Shown: one piece after another, positions 1-5,291 of the stretch
Layout: every line of letters begins with the position of its first letter
How positions within the stretch are numbered: position 1 is the first letter of the stretch
Assembly: GCA_025351985.1 (NCBI GenBank)
Contig: JANXUW010000560.1
Span: forward strand, 1 to 5,291
Direction of reading: 5' to 3'
Length of the DNA stretch: 5,291 bases
From: Pseudolysobacter sp.
GTDB lineage: Bacteria; Pseudomonadota; Gammaproteobacteria; Xanthomonadales; Rhodanobacteraceae
The notes under the pieces: model-generated
Databases searched by the model: none
What the model was told of the DNA's origin: nothing
What the model saw: only the letters and a program-made list of their open reading frames with translations
Position numbers and translations under genes: made by a program

Positions 1-476
1 ACGACCTGGCGACGCGTGCGCATCCGGCCTCGGTGTATTCGATTCCGACCTCGGCCAATGCCGAAGATCATGTCTCGATGGGCGCCAACGAAGCGCGGCA
101 TGTGCTGGAAATGACCGAGGATCTGAGTCATGTTCTGGCGATGGAACTCTATACCGCAGCGCAAGCGCTGGAGTATCGCCAGGACATGTTGAATGCCGCG
201 CGTACACTGGCAGCGCGCGGCGATTGTGCGGTCTTGATCAGCAAGATTCATGGCGCGCCAGCGCCGGGGCATGCCTTGTATTCGCAGTTTGAATCGGAGG
301 TACAACAGTTGATGCAGGCGCTCGCGAATGCTGGACAATTCCATGCCGGCGATGCGGTGCAAGCGGCATTGGCGCGCATTCGTCAGCAGATTTCCTTCAT
401 GCCGCGCGATCGCGCGATGGATGGCGATATCCGTGCGATCACGGCGTTGGTCGCTTCCGGCGAACTGGTGCGCTGA
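1..476 (+). CDS. hutH: Histidine ammonia-lyase-like MIO-family aromatic amino acid lyase, C-terminal part (5' end outside window)
   Basis: The gene enters from the left edge in the frame whose first full codon is at position 3; 157 residues are visible, ending at TGA 474-476. Family members are about 500 residues, so roughly the last third is present and the MIO-forming Ala-Ser-Gly lies outside. The diagnostic block is SIPTSANAEDHVSMG (about residues 13-27 of the visible part). The Glu of the AED matches the Glu of the QED in histidine ammonia-lyases, where phenylalanine and tyrosine lyases usually have NQD; this favours histidine as substrate (deamination to urocanate in the cytoplasm). The end, FMPRDRAMDGDIRAI, resembles the usual C-terminus (YDRDR..APDI). 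Between the two blocks lies a helical stretch some 45 residues longer than I recall for Pseudomonas HutH. No other hut gene is visible, and similar lyases occur in aryl-polyene pigment clusters, so the substrate is uncertain. The family call is secure; the symbol is less so. Confidence 0.82.
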   Translation, partial: DLATRAHPASVYSIPTSANAEDHVSMGANEARHVLEMTEDLSHVLAMELYTAAQALEYRQDMLNAARTLAARGDCAVLISKIHGAPAPGHALYSQFESEVQQLMQALANAGQFHAGDAVQAALARIRQQISFMPRDRAMDGDIRAITALVASGELVR

Positions 477-618
477 ATCGCAGGCTCGATGGCGATCAGT
501 TGGCTTGATCGTTGGCCGTGAGGTGCAGGATTGCCATATTTGCTGAAAGAGTATTTGTCGATAAAACGCGATCTCTCCGCGGGATTTGAAACCAGTCGGG
601 CAGATTGCGTGCGCTTCA

Positions 619-627
619 TGCGATAAT
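619..627 (+). promoter_or_regulatory. Putative extended -10 promoter element for lepA
   Basis: The sequence TGCGATAAT is a TGn extension followed by a hexamer with five of six matches to TATAAT. No convincing -35 lies 16-18 bases upstream (TTGCGT at 605-610 is too close), which is tolerated in extended -10 promoters. Transcription would start near 633-635, giving a leader of about 52 bases before the lepA ATG. It is the best promoter candidate in the gap 477-686 and probably drives the lepA cluster. A short CCGC-TTTT-GCGG hairpin (630-641) sits at the expected transcript start. Confidence 0.5.
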
Positions 628-686
628 GTCCGCTTTTGCGGTGTCGGCATTGGCTCTGCAGCACGTCGACATATCATCAGGTATAC

Positions 687-2480
687 ATGGAACATATTCG
701 CAACTTCTCCATCATCGCGCACGTCGATCACGGCAAATCCACGCTGGCGGATCGCATCATTCAACTCTGCGGCGGCCTCGAAGCGCGCGAAATGGAAGCC
801 CAGGTGCTCGACTCGAATCCGATCGAGCGCGAGCGCGGCATCACCATCAAGGCGCAGAGCGTTTCGCTGCCGTACACGGCGGACAACGGCAAAACCTATC
901 TGCTGAACTTCATCGATACGCCGGGACACGTGGATTTTTCCTACGAAGTCTCGCGCTCGCTCGCCGCTTGCGAAGGCGCGCTACTCGTGGTCGATGCGGC
1001 GCAAGGTGTCGAAGCGCAGAGCGTGGCGAATTGCTACACGGCGGTCGAGCAGGGCCTGGAAGTCATTCCGGTCCTCAACAAGATCGATCTGCCGACCGCC
1101 GATCCGGAAAAGGTCAAGGAAGAAATCGAAGCGGTGATCGGCATTGATGCCACCGACGCGATCGAGATCAGCGCGAAGACCGGCCAGAATATTCGCGCCG
1201 TGCTCGAAGCGATCATCACGCGCATTCCGCCGCCGAAACCGCGCGATACCGACAAATTGCAGGCACTGATCATCGACTCGTGGTTTGACAATTATCTCGG
1301 CGTGGTCTCACTCGTGCGTGTGATGCAGGGCGAGATCAAACCGCGCGACAAAATGCTGGTGATGTCGACCGGGCGTTCGCACGAAGTCGATCAGGTCGGC
1401 GTATTCACGCCGAAACGCAAGATCAAGGATAAACTTCGCGCTGGCGAAGTCGGCTTCATCTGTGCCTCGATCAAGGATGTGCATGGCGCACCGGTGGGCG
1501 ATACCTTGACGCTCGCATCCGATCCGGCGCCGCATGCGCTGCCGGGTTTCGAGAAAATGCAGCCGCGGGTTTTCGCAGGATTGTTTCCGACCGAATCCGA
1601 TGCGTATCCAGCGTTGCGCGAGGCGCTCGACAAACTTCGCCTCAACGATGCGTCGCTGACCTTCGAGCCGGAAAGTTCGGAGGCGATGGGCTTCGGTTTT
1701 CGCTGCGGATTTCTCGGCATGCTGCACATGGAGATCGTGCAAGAGCGGCTCGAACGCGAATACGATCTTGACTTGATTACCACCGCGCCGACGGTGATTT
1801 ACCAGGTGTTGCTGACTTCGGGCGACATTCTCAATTTGGATAATCCGGCAAAGCTGCCGGTCGGATCGAACGTCGAGGAAGTGCGCGAGCCGATCATTGT
1901 CGCGAACATTCTCACGCCGCAGGAATACGTCGGCAACGTAATCAAGCTGTGCGAAGAAAAGCGCGGCGTGCAGCGCTCGATCAGTTACCTCGCGAGCCAG
2001 GTACAGATCAGTTACGAAATGCCGCTCGCCGAAGTCGTGATGGATTTCTTCGACAAATTGAAATCGACCAGTCGCGGTTATGCGTCGCTCGATTATCATT
2101 TTCTGCGTTTCCAGGCGGGCCCATTTGTGCGACTGGATGTGCTGATCAACGGTGATCGTGTGGATGCCTTGAGCCTGATCGTGCATCGTTCGCATGCAGA
2201 TCGACGCGGACGTGATCTGGTCGAACGCATGAAAGAGTTGATTCCACGGCAGATGTTCGACGTTGCGATCCAGGCTGCGATCGGTGCGCAGGTGATCGCG
2301 CGTTCGACGGTGAAAGCATTGCGCAAGAATGTGCTGGCAAAATGCTATGGCGGCGACGCCTCGCGCAAACGCAAGCTGCTGGAAAAACAGAAAGCCGGTA
2401 AAAAGCGCATGAAGCAGGTCGGTAACGTCGATATTCCGCAGGAAGCATTTCTTGCCGTGCTGCAAACCGATAACAAGTAA
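687..2480 (+). CDS. lepA: Elongation factor 4 (LepA), ribosome-associated GTPase
   Basis: LepA is an EF-G-like translational GTPase that binds the ribosome; back-translocation and a role in 30S assembly or initiation have been proposed. The 597 residues match the family length (E. coli 599). GTPase motifs are intact: P-loop AHVDHGKST (11-19), switch I RGITIK (50-55), DTPGH (77-81), NKID (131-134) and SAK (162-164). Domain II follows at about 190-275, the EF-G-like domains III and V at about 290-480, and the LepA-specific C-terminal domain at about 488-597, including [10 protein letters not shown] (548-557) and the basic [10 protein letters not shown] (571-580). The frame stays open upstream to 636, but the ATG at 687 gives the family N-terminus [18 protein letters not shown], preceded by a weak AGG (679-681) five bases away. 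It probably heads the transcript and is followed by lepB, as in many proteobacteria. Confidence 0.98.
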   Translation: MEHIRNFSIIAHVDHGKSTLADRIIQLCGGLEAREMEAQVLDSNPIERERGITIKAQSVSLPYTADNGKTYLLNFIDTPGHVDFSYEVSRSLAACEGALLVVDAAQGVEAQSVANCYTAVEQGLEVIPVLNKIDLPTADPEKVKEEIEAVIGIDATDAIEISAKTGQNIRAVLEAIITRIPPPKPRDTDKLQALIIDSWFDNYLGVVSLVRVMQGEIKPRDKMLVMSTGRSHEVDQVGVFTPKRKIKDKLRAGEVGFICASIKDVHGAPVGDTLTLASDPAPHALPGFEKMQPRVFAGLFPTESDAYPALREALDKLRLNDASLTFEPESSEAMGFGFRCGFLGMLHMEIVQERLEREYDLDLITTAPTVIYQVLLTSGDILNLDNPAKLPVGSNVEEVREPIIVANILTPQEYVGNVIKLCEEKRGVQRSISYLASQVQISYEMPLAEVVMDFFDKLKSTSRGYASLDYHFLRFQAGPFVRLDVLINGDRVDALSLIVHRSHADRRGRDLVERMKELIPRQMFDVAIQAAIGAQVIARSTVKALRKNVLAKCYGGDASRKRKLLEKQKAGKKRMKQVGNVDIPQEAFLAVLQTDNK

Positions 2481-2490
2481 AGTTGGGCGT

Positions 2491-2500
2491 GAACCGGTTC
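2491..2500. repeat. 10-bp perfect palindrome in the lepA-lepB gap
   Basis: GAACCGGTTC is a perfect 10-bp palindrome, 10 bases after the lepA stop. Directly after it, CGTTT (2500-2504) and AAACG (2510-2514) could form a second 5-bp stem. No T-run follows either, so this is not a typical intrinsic terminator. It may be a protein-binding site, an mRNA structure or chance. Confidence 0.3.
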
Positions 2501-2528
2501 GTTTCGATTAAACGTAATCCCGCATCGT

Positions 2529-2533
2529 AGGAG
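2529..2533 (+). promoter_or_regulatory. Shine-Dalgarno for lepB
   Basis: AGGAG ends six bases before the ATG at 2540. It is the strongest ribosome binding site in the window and fixes the lepB start. Its strength suggests lepB is translated independently, unlike the tightly coupled genes downstream. Confidence 0.8.
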
Positions 2534-2539
2534 CAGGGA

Positions 2540-3334
2540 ATGGATTTTGATTTTGCCTTATTTCTGGTCGTACTGACCGGCGTCACCGGCGTGATCTGGG
2601 CAATCGATCGATTGCTGTTTGCGAAACGTCGTGAACGCATCGCGCTGGCCGCAAACGACGTCGCGCACGAACCGATCATCGTCGAATATGCGCGTTCGTT
2701 TTTCCCGGTCATTTTGCTCGTGCTGGGTTTTCGCTCGTTCATCGCCGAACCGTTCAAGATTCCATCCGGCTCGATGATGCCGACCTTGCTGGTCGGCGAT
2801 TTCATATTGGTCAACAAATTTGCGTATGGCTTGCGCCTGCCGGTGCTGAACAGCAAGATCGTTTCCTTCGGCGAACCGCAACGCGGCGATGTGATCGTAT
2901 TCCGATATCCGAAGGATCCGAGCAAGGCGTATATCAAGCGTGTGATCGGCTTGCCCGGCGACGAGATCACCTATCACAACAAAACCGTGCAAGTGAACGG
3001 CCAGGAAATTGCGCAATCGGACGAAGGTATTTATGCCGGTTCGGGCGACGAGGGCCACAAGATGTCCGGCGCCAAGCTCAAGATCGAGCACTTGCCCGGG
3101 GTCGATCACCAGATTCTGCAGATTCCGAATATCGACTCGCACAAGGAAGGTCCGTGGACGGTGCCTCAAGGTCATTATTTCGCGATGGGCGATAATCGTG
3201 ATAATAGCGAGGATAGTCGGTTCTGGGGATTTGTCCCGGTAGAAAATCTGATCGGCAAGGCATTCATCATCTGGATGAACTGGGATCAGGGCATTGATTT
3301 CAAGCGCATCGGCACGTTGATCAATCGGGGATAA
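2540..3334 (+). CDS. lepB: Signal peptidase I (leader peptidase)
   Basis: LepB is the inner-membrane serine protease that removes signal peptides from exported preproteins on the periplasmic side, using a Ser-Lys dyad. The 264 residues begin with two hydrophobic segments, about 5-27 and 51-68, separated by a basic loop (FAKRRER), which matches the two-span topology of Gram-negative LepB. The catalytic serine is S78 in IPSGSMMPTLLVGDF and the general base is K133 in YIKRVIGLPGDE. The C-terminal box E, GDNRDNSEDSRFWGFVP (217-233), is complete. It is shorter than E. coli LepB (324) but in the normal range for the family. The gene follows lepA by 59 bases, and the DUF4845 gene starts two bases after its TAA, so it is very likely cotranscribed with that gene and rnc-era. 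Confidence 0.98.
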   Translation: MDFDFALFLVVLTGVTGVIWAIDRLLFAKRRERIALAANDVAHEPIIVEYARSFFPVILLVLGFRSFIAEPFKIPSGSMMPTLLVGDFILVNKFAYGLRLPVLNSKIVSFGEPQRGDVIVFRYPKDPSKAYIKRVIGLPGDEITYHNKTVQVNGQEIAQSDEGIYAGSGDEGHKMSGAKLKIEHLPGVDHQILQIPNIDSHKEGPWTVPQGHYFAMGDNRDNSEDSRFWGFVPVENLIGKAFIIWMNWDQGIDFKRIGTLINRG

Positions 3335-3336
3335 AC

Positions 3337-3726
3337 ATGAACAGCAAACGAACGCAGTCGGGTATTACGCTTCTGGGATTTCTTTTCGTTCTAGTCGTGG
3401 CGGGATTTTTTGTATATATGGCGATGATCTTGGCGCCCATTTATTCGGAATATATGGGTGTTTCCAAGGCCGGAGATGAGATAGCCAAACAGCCTGGCTC
3501 AGCGGAAAAATCGATTGACGATATCCGTCGCGAAATCTTTTTCAAGTTCAGCCTGCAGTACGTAGCCGATGCTTCGATTGCTCAACAGCAAGTACGTGTG
3601 GTCACGGTGAATGGATTAAAAACCCTCGATATTGCCTACGAACGACGCGTGCATTTCATATCTAATATCGACTTCGTGATTTCTTTCCACAAGACAGCCG
3701 CGCTTTCACATGCTGCCAATCCGTAG
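3337..3726 (+). CDS. DUF4845 family small membrane-anchored protein
   Basis: This 129-residue protein has no established function. It resembles DUF4845 proteins, which sit between lepB and rnc in many Gamma- and Betaproteobacteria. A short basic N-terminus is followed by one hydrophobic segment (about 10-34) containing SGITLLGFLFVLVVAGFF, then MILAPIYSEYMG, then a soluble domain of about 90 residues that is probably periplasmic. G9-ITLLG looks like a type IV prepilin cleavage site, but with Gly (G14) where pilins have Glu at +5. GGGGA (3327-3331), five bases before the ATG, is an acceptable Shine-Dalgarno lying inside the end of lepB. The TAG stop directly abuts the rnc ATG. By hand count, 3361-3720 has 166 G+C in 360 bases (46%), against about 60% in sampled lines of lepA, rnc and era. 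Family call is by sequence resemblance and position. Confidence 0.88.
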   Translation: MNSKRTQSGITLLGFLFVLVVAGFFVYMAMILAPIYSEYMGVSKAGDEIAKQPGSAEKSIDDIRREIFFKFSLQYVADASIAQQQVRVVTVNGLKTLDIAYERRVHFISNIDFVISFHKTAALSHAANP

Positions 3727-4398
3727 ATGATTGGCAAGTTAACACCAATTTATCAGTTTCGCGATGAGCGTTTGCATGAGCAGGCGCTGACACATCGCAG
3801 TCACGCACGGCACAACAACGAGCGGCTGGAGTTTCTCGGTGATGCGCTGGTCAACATGTTGGTCGCCGAGCTGTTGTACGAAAATTATCCCAAGGCCGAT
3901 GAAGGCCAATTGACGCGGCTGCGCGCAAGTCTGGTCAGCGGTTTGGCGATGGCGGAAATTGCGCGCAATATGGAGCTCGGTGCGCAGATTCGGCTCGGCC
4001 CCGGTGAAATGAAAAGTGGTGGTCATCGCCGTGATTCGATTCTCGCCGATGCGCTGGAAGCGCTGGCGGCTGCGGTGTATCTTGATGGCGGCTGGGACGC
4101 CTGTCGCAAGTTTGTGCGCGAGCTGTATGCCGATGCATTGGTCGATCTGGCTGATACCACCAAGGATGCGAAAACCCGGTTGCAGGAATTGTTGCAGGGG
4201 CGCGCGTTGCCGCTACCGGAGTACGAATTGTTGGAAGCCTACGGCGAAGATCACGCCAAGCAGTTCGATGTGAAATGTAGCGTCGCCGTCGCTAGCGCAG
4301 AAGCTGTCGCTAGCGCCCACAGTCGCCGCGCCGCAGAGCAGTTGGCGGCTAGCCAAGTTTTAACTCAAGTAGAGCACTGGTTGCGCCATGGACACTGA
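3727..4398 (+). CDS. rnc: Ribonuclease III
   Basis: RNase III is the cytoplasmic double-strand-specific endonuclease that frees 16S and 23S rRNA precursors and processes some mRNAs. At 223 residues it matches the family (E. coli 226). The catalytic domain has the signature NERLEFLGD (31-39). The metal-binding acidic residues E35, D39, D108 and E111 (in ILADALEAL) correspond to E. coli E41, D45, D114 and E117. LGPGEMKSGG (90-99) is also typical. The dsRNA-binding domain spans about 149-217, starting KTRLQELLQGRALPLPEY. Its loop before the second helix reads VASAHSRRAAEQ: the basic SRR is kept, but the two glycines of the usual GxG are alanines. The ATG follows the DUF4845 stop with no gap and no visible Shine-Dalgarno, so translation is probably by reinitiation. 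The end overlaps era by 11 bases. Confidence 0.97.
   Translation: MIGKLTPIYQFRDERLHEQALTHRSHARHNNERLEFLGDALVNMLVAELLYENYPKADEGQLTRLRASLVSGLAMAEIARNMELGAQIRLGPGEMKSGGHRRDSILADALEALAAAVYLDGGWDACRKFVRELYADALVDLADTTKDAKTRLQELLQGRALPLPEYELLEAYGEDHAKQFDVKCSVAVASAEAVASAHSRRAAEQLAASQVLTQVEHWLRHGH
4288..4316 (+). repeat. Two 11-bp direct repeats, 18-bp period, inside rnc
   Basis: GTCGCTAGCGC occurs at 4288-4298 and 4306-4316, an in-frame 18-base period that encodes Val-Ala-Ser-Ala twice. A third GCTAGC lies at 4348-4353. Aligned by eye to E. coli RNase III, the region has the same length, so the repeat has not lengthened the protein. It coincides with the unusual dsRNA-binding loop. Confidence 0.7.
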
Positions 4399-5291
4399 AG
4401 AATCAATACCGCAGAAGCCGACCGAATCTGCCAATCCAGATCAACGCTGTGGTCTGGTTGCTCTGGTTGGACGACCGAATGTCGGCAAGTCGACCTTGCT
4501 CAATCGGCTGATCGGTTATCGCCTGAGTATCGTCAGTCCGAAACCGCAAACCACGCGACACCGTATTCTCGGCATCGCCAATCGCGGCCAGGGCCAGATC
4601 ATTTATCTCGATACGCCGGGCATCCACCAAGCCGGCAAGAGTGCAATGAATCGCCAGCTCAATCGCGTTGCGCAACAGGCGCTGGACGAGGCCGATGTGG
4701 TGATCCAGGTGATCGAAGCGATGCAATGGCGCGACGAGGATCAGCAGGTATATCAGGCACTCGAAAATATCCCGCGCCCTCGATTGCTGGCGATCAACAA
4801 GACCGACACGCAAAAAAGCAAACAGGAACTTTTGCCGTTCATCGCAAAAGTGAGCGGAGCACATGCATTCGATGAAATCTATCTGATTTCGGCACGTCGC
4901 GGCGATGGTCTCGACCGATTGGAGCAGGGCATACTGAAGCGTTTGCCACAGGCCGAACCGATGTTCGCCGAAGATGAAATCACCGATCGCAGCGAGCGCT
5001 TTCTGGCCGCGGAGAGAGTGCGCGAACAACTGATGCGATTGCTCAATCAGGAGCTGCCGTATTCGACCACGGTCGAGATCGAGCAATACCAGCGTGAAGG
5101 CAAGATGCTGCGCATCGGTGCTGTGATCTGGGTCGAGCGCGAAGGGCAGAAAGCGATCGTGATCGGCGCTGGTGGCGAGCAACTCAAACGCATTGGCACG
5201 GCGGCGCGACTGCAACTCGAAAGTCTGCTGGAAACCAAGGTGTTTCTCGGATTGTTCGTACGCGTGCGCGAAAATTGGTCGCAACAGGATG
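4388..5291 (+). CDS. era: GTPase Era, 30S ribosome assembly factor (3' end outside window)
   Basis: Era binds GTP and the 3' end of 16S rRNA and is needed for 30S subunit maturation. The visible 301 codons hold a GTPase domain with P-loop GRPNVGKST (28-36), switch residues KPQTTR (52-57), DTPG (75-78), NKTD (137-140, usually NKxD) and SAR (168-170). The C-terminal KH domain (about 210-295) has IGAGGEQLKRIG (259-270) with GxxG at 260-263. The sequence breaks off after ENWSQQD, aligning near the E. coli VKSGWADD, so probably 10-20 residues are missing. The only ATG upstream of the P-loop in frame is 4388, inside the end of rnc; no in-frame GTG or TTG lies between it and the conserved region. 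This gives about 13 more N-terminal residues than E. coli Era, acidic and proline-containing. AGTAGAG (4368-4374) is too distant to be a good Shine-Dalgarno, so coupling to rnc is likely. Confidence 0.97.
   Translation, partial: MDTEESIPQKPTESANPDQRCGLVALVGRPNVGKSTLLNRLIGYRLSIVSPKPQTTRHRILGIANRGQGQIIYLDTPGIHQAGKSAMNRQLNRVAQQALDEADVVIQVIEAMQWRDEDQQVYQALENIPRPRLLAINKTDTQKSKQELLPFIAKVSGAHAFDEIYLISARRGDGLDRLEQGILKRLPQAEPMFAEDEITDRSERFLAAERVREQLMRLLNQELPYSTTVEIEQYQREGKMLRIGAVIWVEREGQKAIVIGAGGEQLKRIGTAARLQLESLLETKVFLGLFVRVRENWSQQD

Noticed and set aside
493..511. Possible terminator after the lyase gene (CGATCA/TGATCG stem)
   Set aside because: The stem is only six base pairs, A+T-rich in part, and no T-run follows, so it does not meet the form of an intrinsic terminator.
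636..686. Upstream extension of the LepA frame to an alternative start at 636
   Set aside because: The extra 17 residues have no counterpart in LepA, and the promoter's expected start point lies at about 634, leaving no leader. ATG 687 gives the family N-terminus.
477..686. Small RNA, tRNA or small gene in the gap before lepA
   Set aside because: No tRNA-like fold, no open frame with a ribosome binding site, and the frames crossing it are shadows of the lyase or lepA.
1308..2465. Long minus-strand open frame (385 codons) opposite lepA, and others opposite lepB (2558-3175) and the lepA-lepB junction (2146-2970)
   Set aside because: The plus strand clearly encodes LepA and LepB. The minus-strand translations are rich in His, Arg and Gln, show no recognisable domain, and are explained by codon bias in a G+C-rich genome.
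2483..2511. Possible lepB promoter (TTGGGC, 17 bases, GATTAA)
   Set aside because: Only TTG of the -35 and a poor -10 match the consensus; such matches are expected by chance.
3727..4398. Idea of a novel defence or mobile system in the window
   Set aside because: All genes belong to a conserved core cluster in the usual order; no integrase, transposase, inverted terminal repeats, toxin-antitoxin pair or CRISPR repeats were seen.
4403..5284. Minus-strand open frame of 293 codons opposite era
   Set aside because: The plus strand encodes Era with all GTPase and KH motifs in place; the reverse frame is a shadow with no family resemblance.

Overview
The window is a stretch of ordinary bacterial core genome, almost entirely coding on the plus strand. 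It carries a conserved housekeeping cluster, lepA - lepB - DUF4845 gene - rnc - era, preceded by the 3' end of an ammonia-lyase gene. This order, with a small DUF4845 membrane protein between lepB and rnc, is typical of Gamma- and Betaproteobacteria. Protein sequences and G+C content (about 60% in most genes by hand count of sample lines) fit a gammaproteobacterium, possibly of the Xanthomonadales/Rhodanobacteraceae type. That placement is inference from family resemblance, not from a search.

Layout. Positions 1-476 hold the C-terminal 157 residues of a MIO-type aromatic amino acid lyase, most like histidine ammonia-lyase. A 210-base gap (477-686) carries a good extended -10 promoter element about 60 bases before lepA. 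lepA (687-2480) encodes elongation factor 4. A 59-base gap with a 10-bp perfect palindrome and a strong Shine-Dalgarno leads to lepB (2540-3334, signal peptidase I). Two bases later comes the DUF4845 gene (3337-3726), whose stop codon abuts the ATG of rnc (3727-4398, RNase III). rnc overlaps era (4388 to the window end) by 11 bases. era is cut by the window edge after 301 codons, with probably only a short C-terminal tail missing.

Function. The cluster links translation and ribosome biogenesis (LepA, RNase III processing of rRNA precursors, Era assembly of the 30S subunit) with protein export (LepB). The close packing from lepB to era, with no convincing Shine-Dalgarno before rnc or era, points to one transcript with coupled translation.

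I found no mobile element, CRISPR array, RNA gene, defence system or other clearly new system. The points worth a second look are small: the low-G+C, prepilin-like DUF4845 gene; an RNase III dsRNA-binding domain that has lost its usual GxG loop in a stretch coded by a short internal repeat; the lyase with an enlarged C-terminal region beside lepA; and the unusual KH loop and N-terminal extension of Era.
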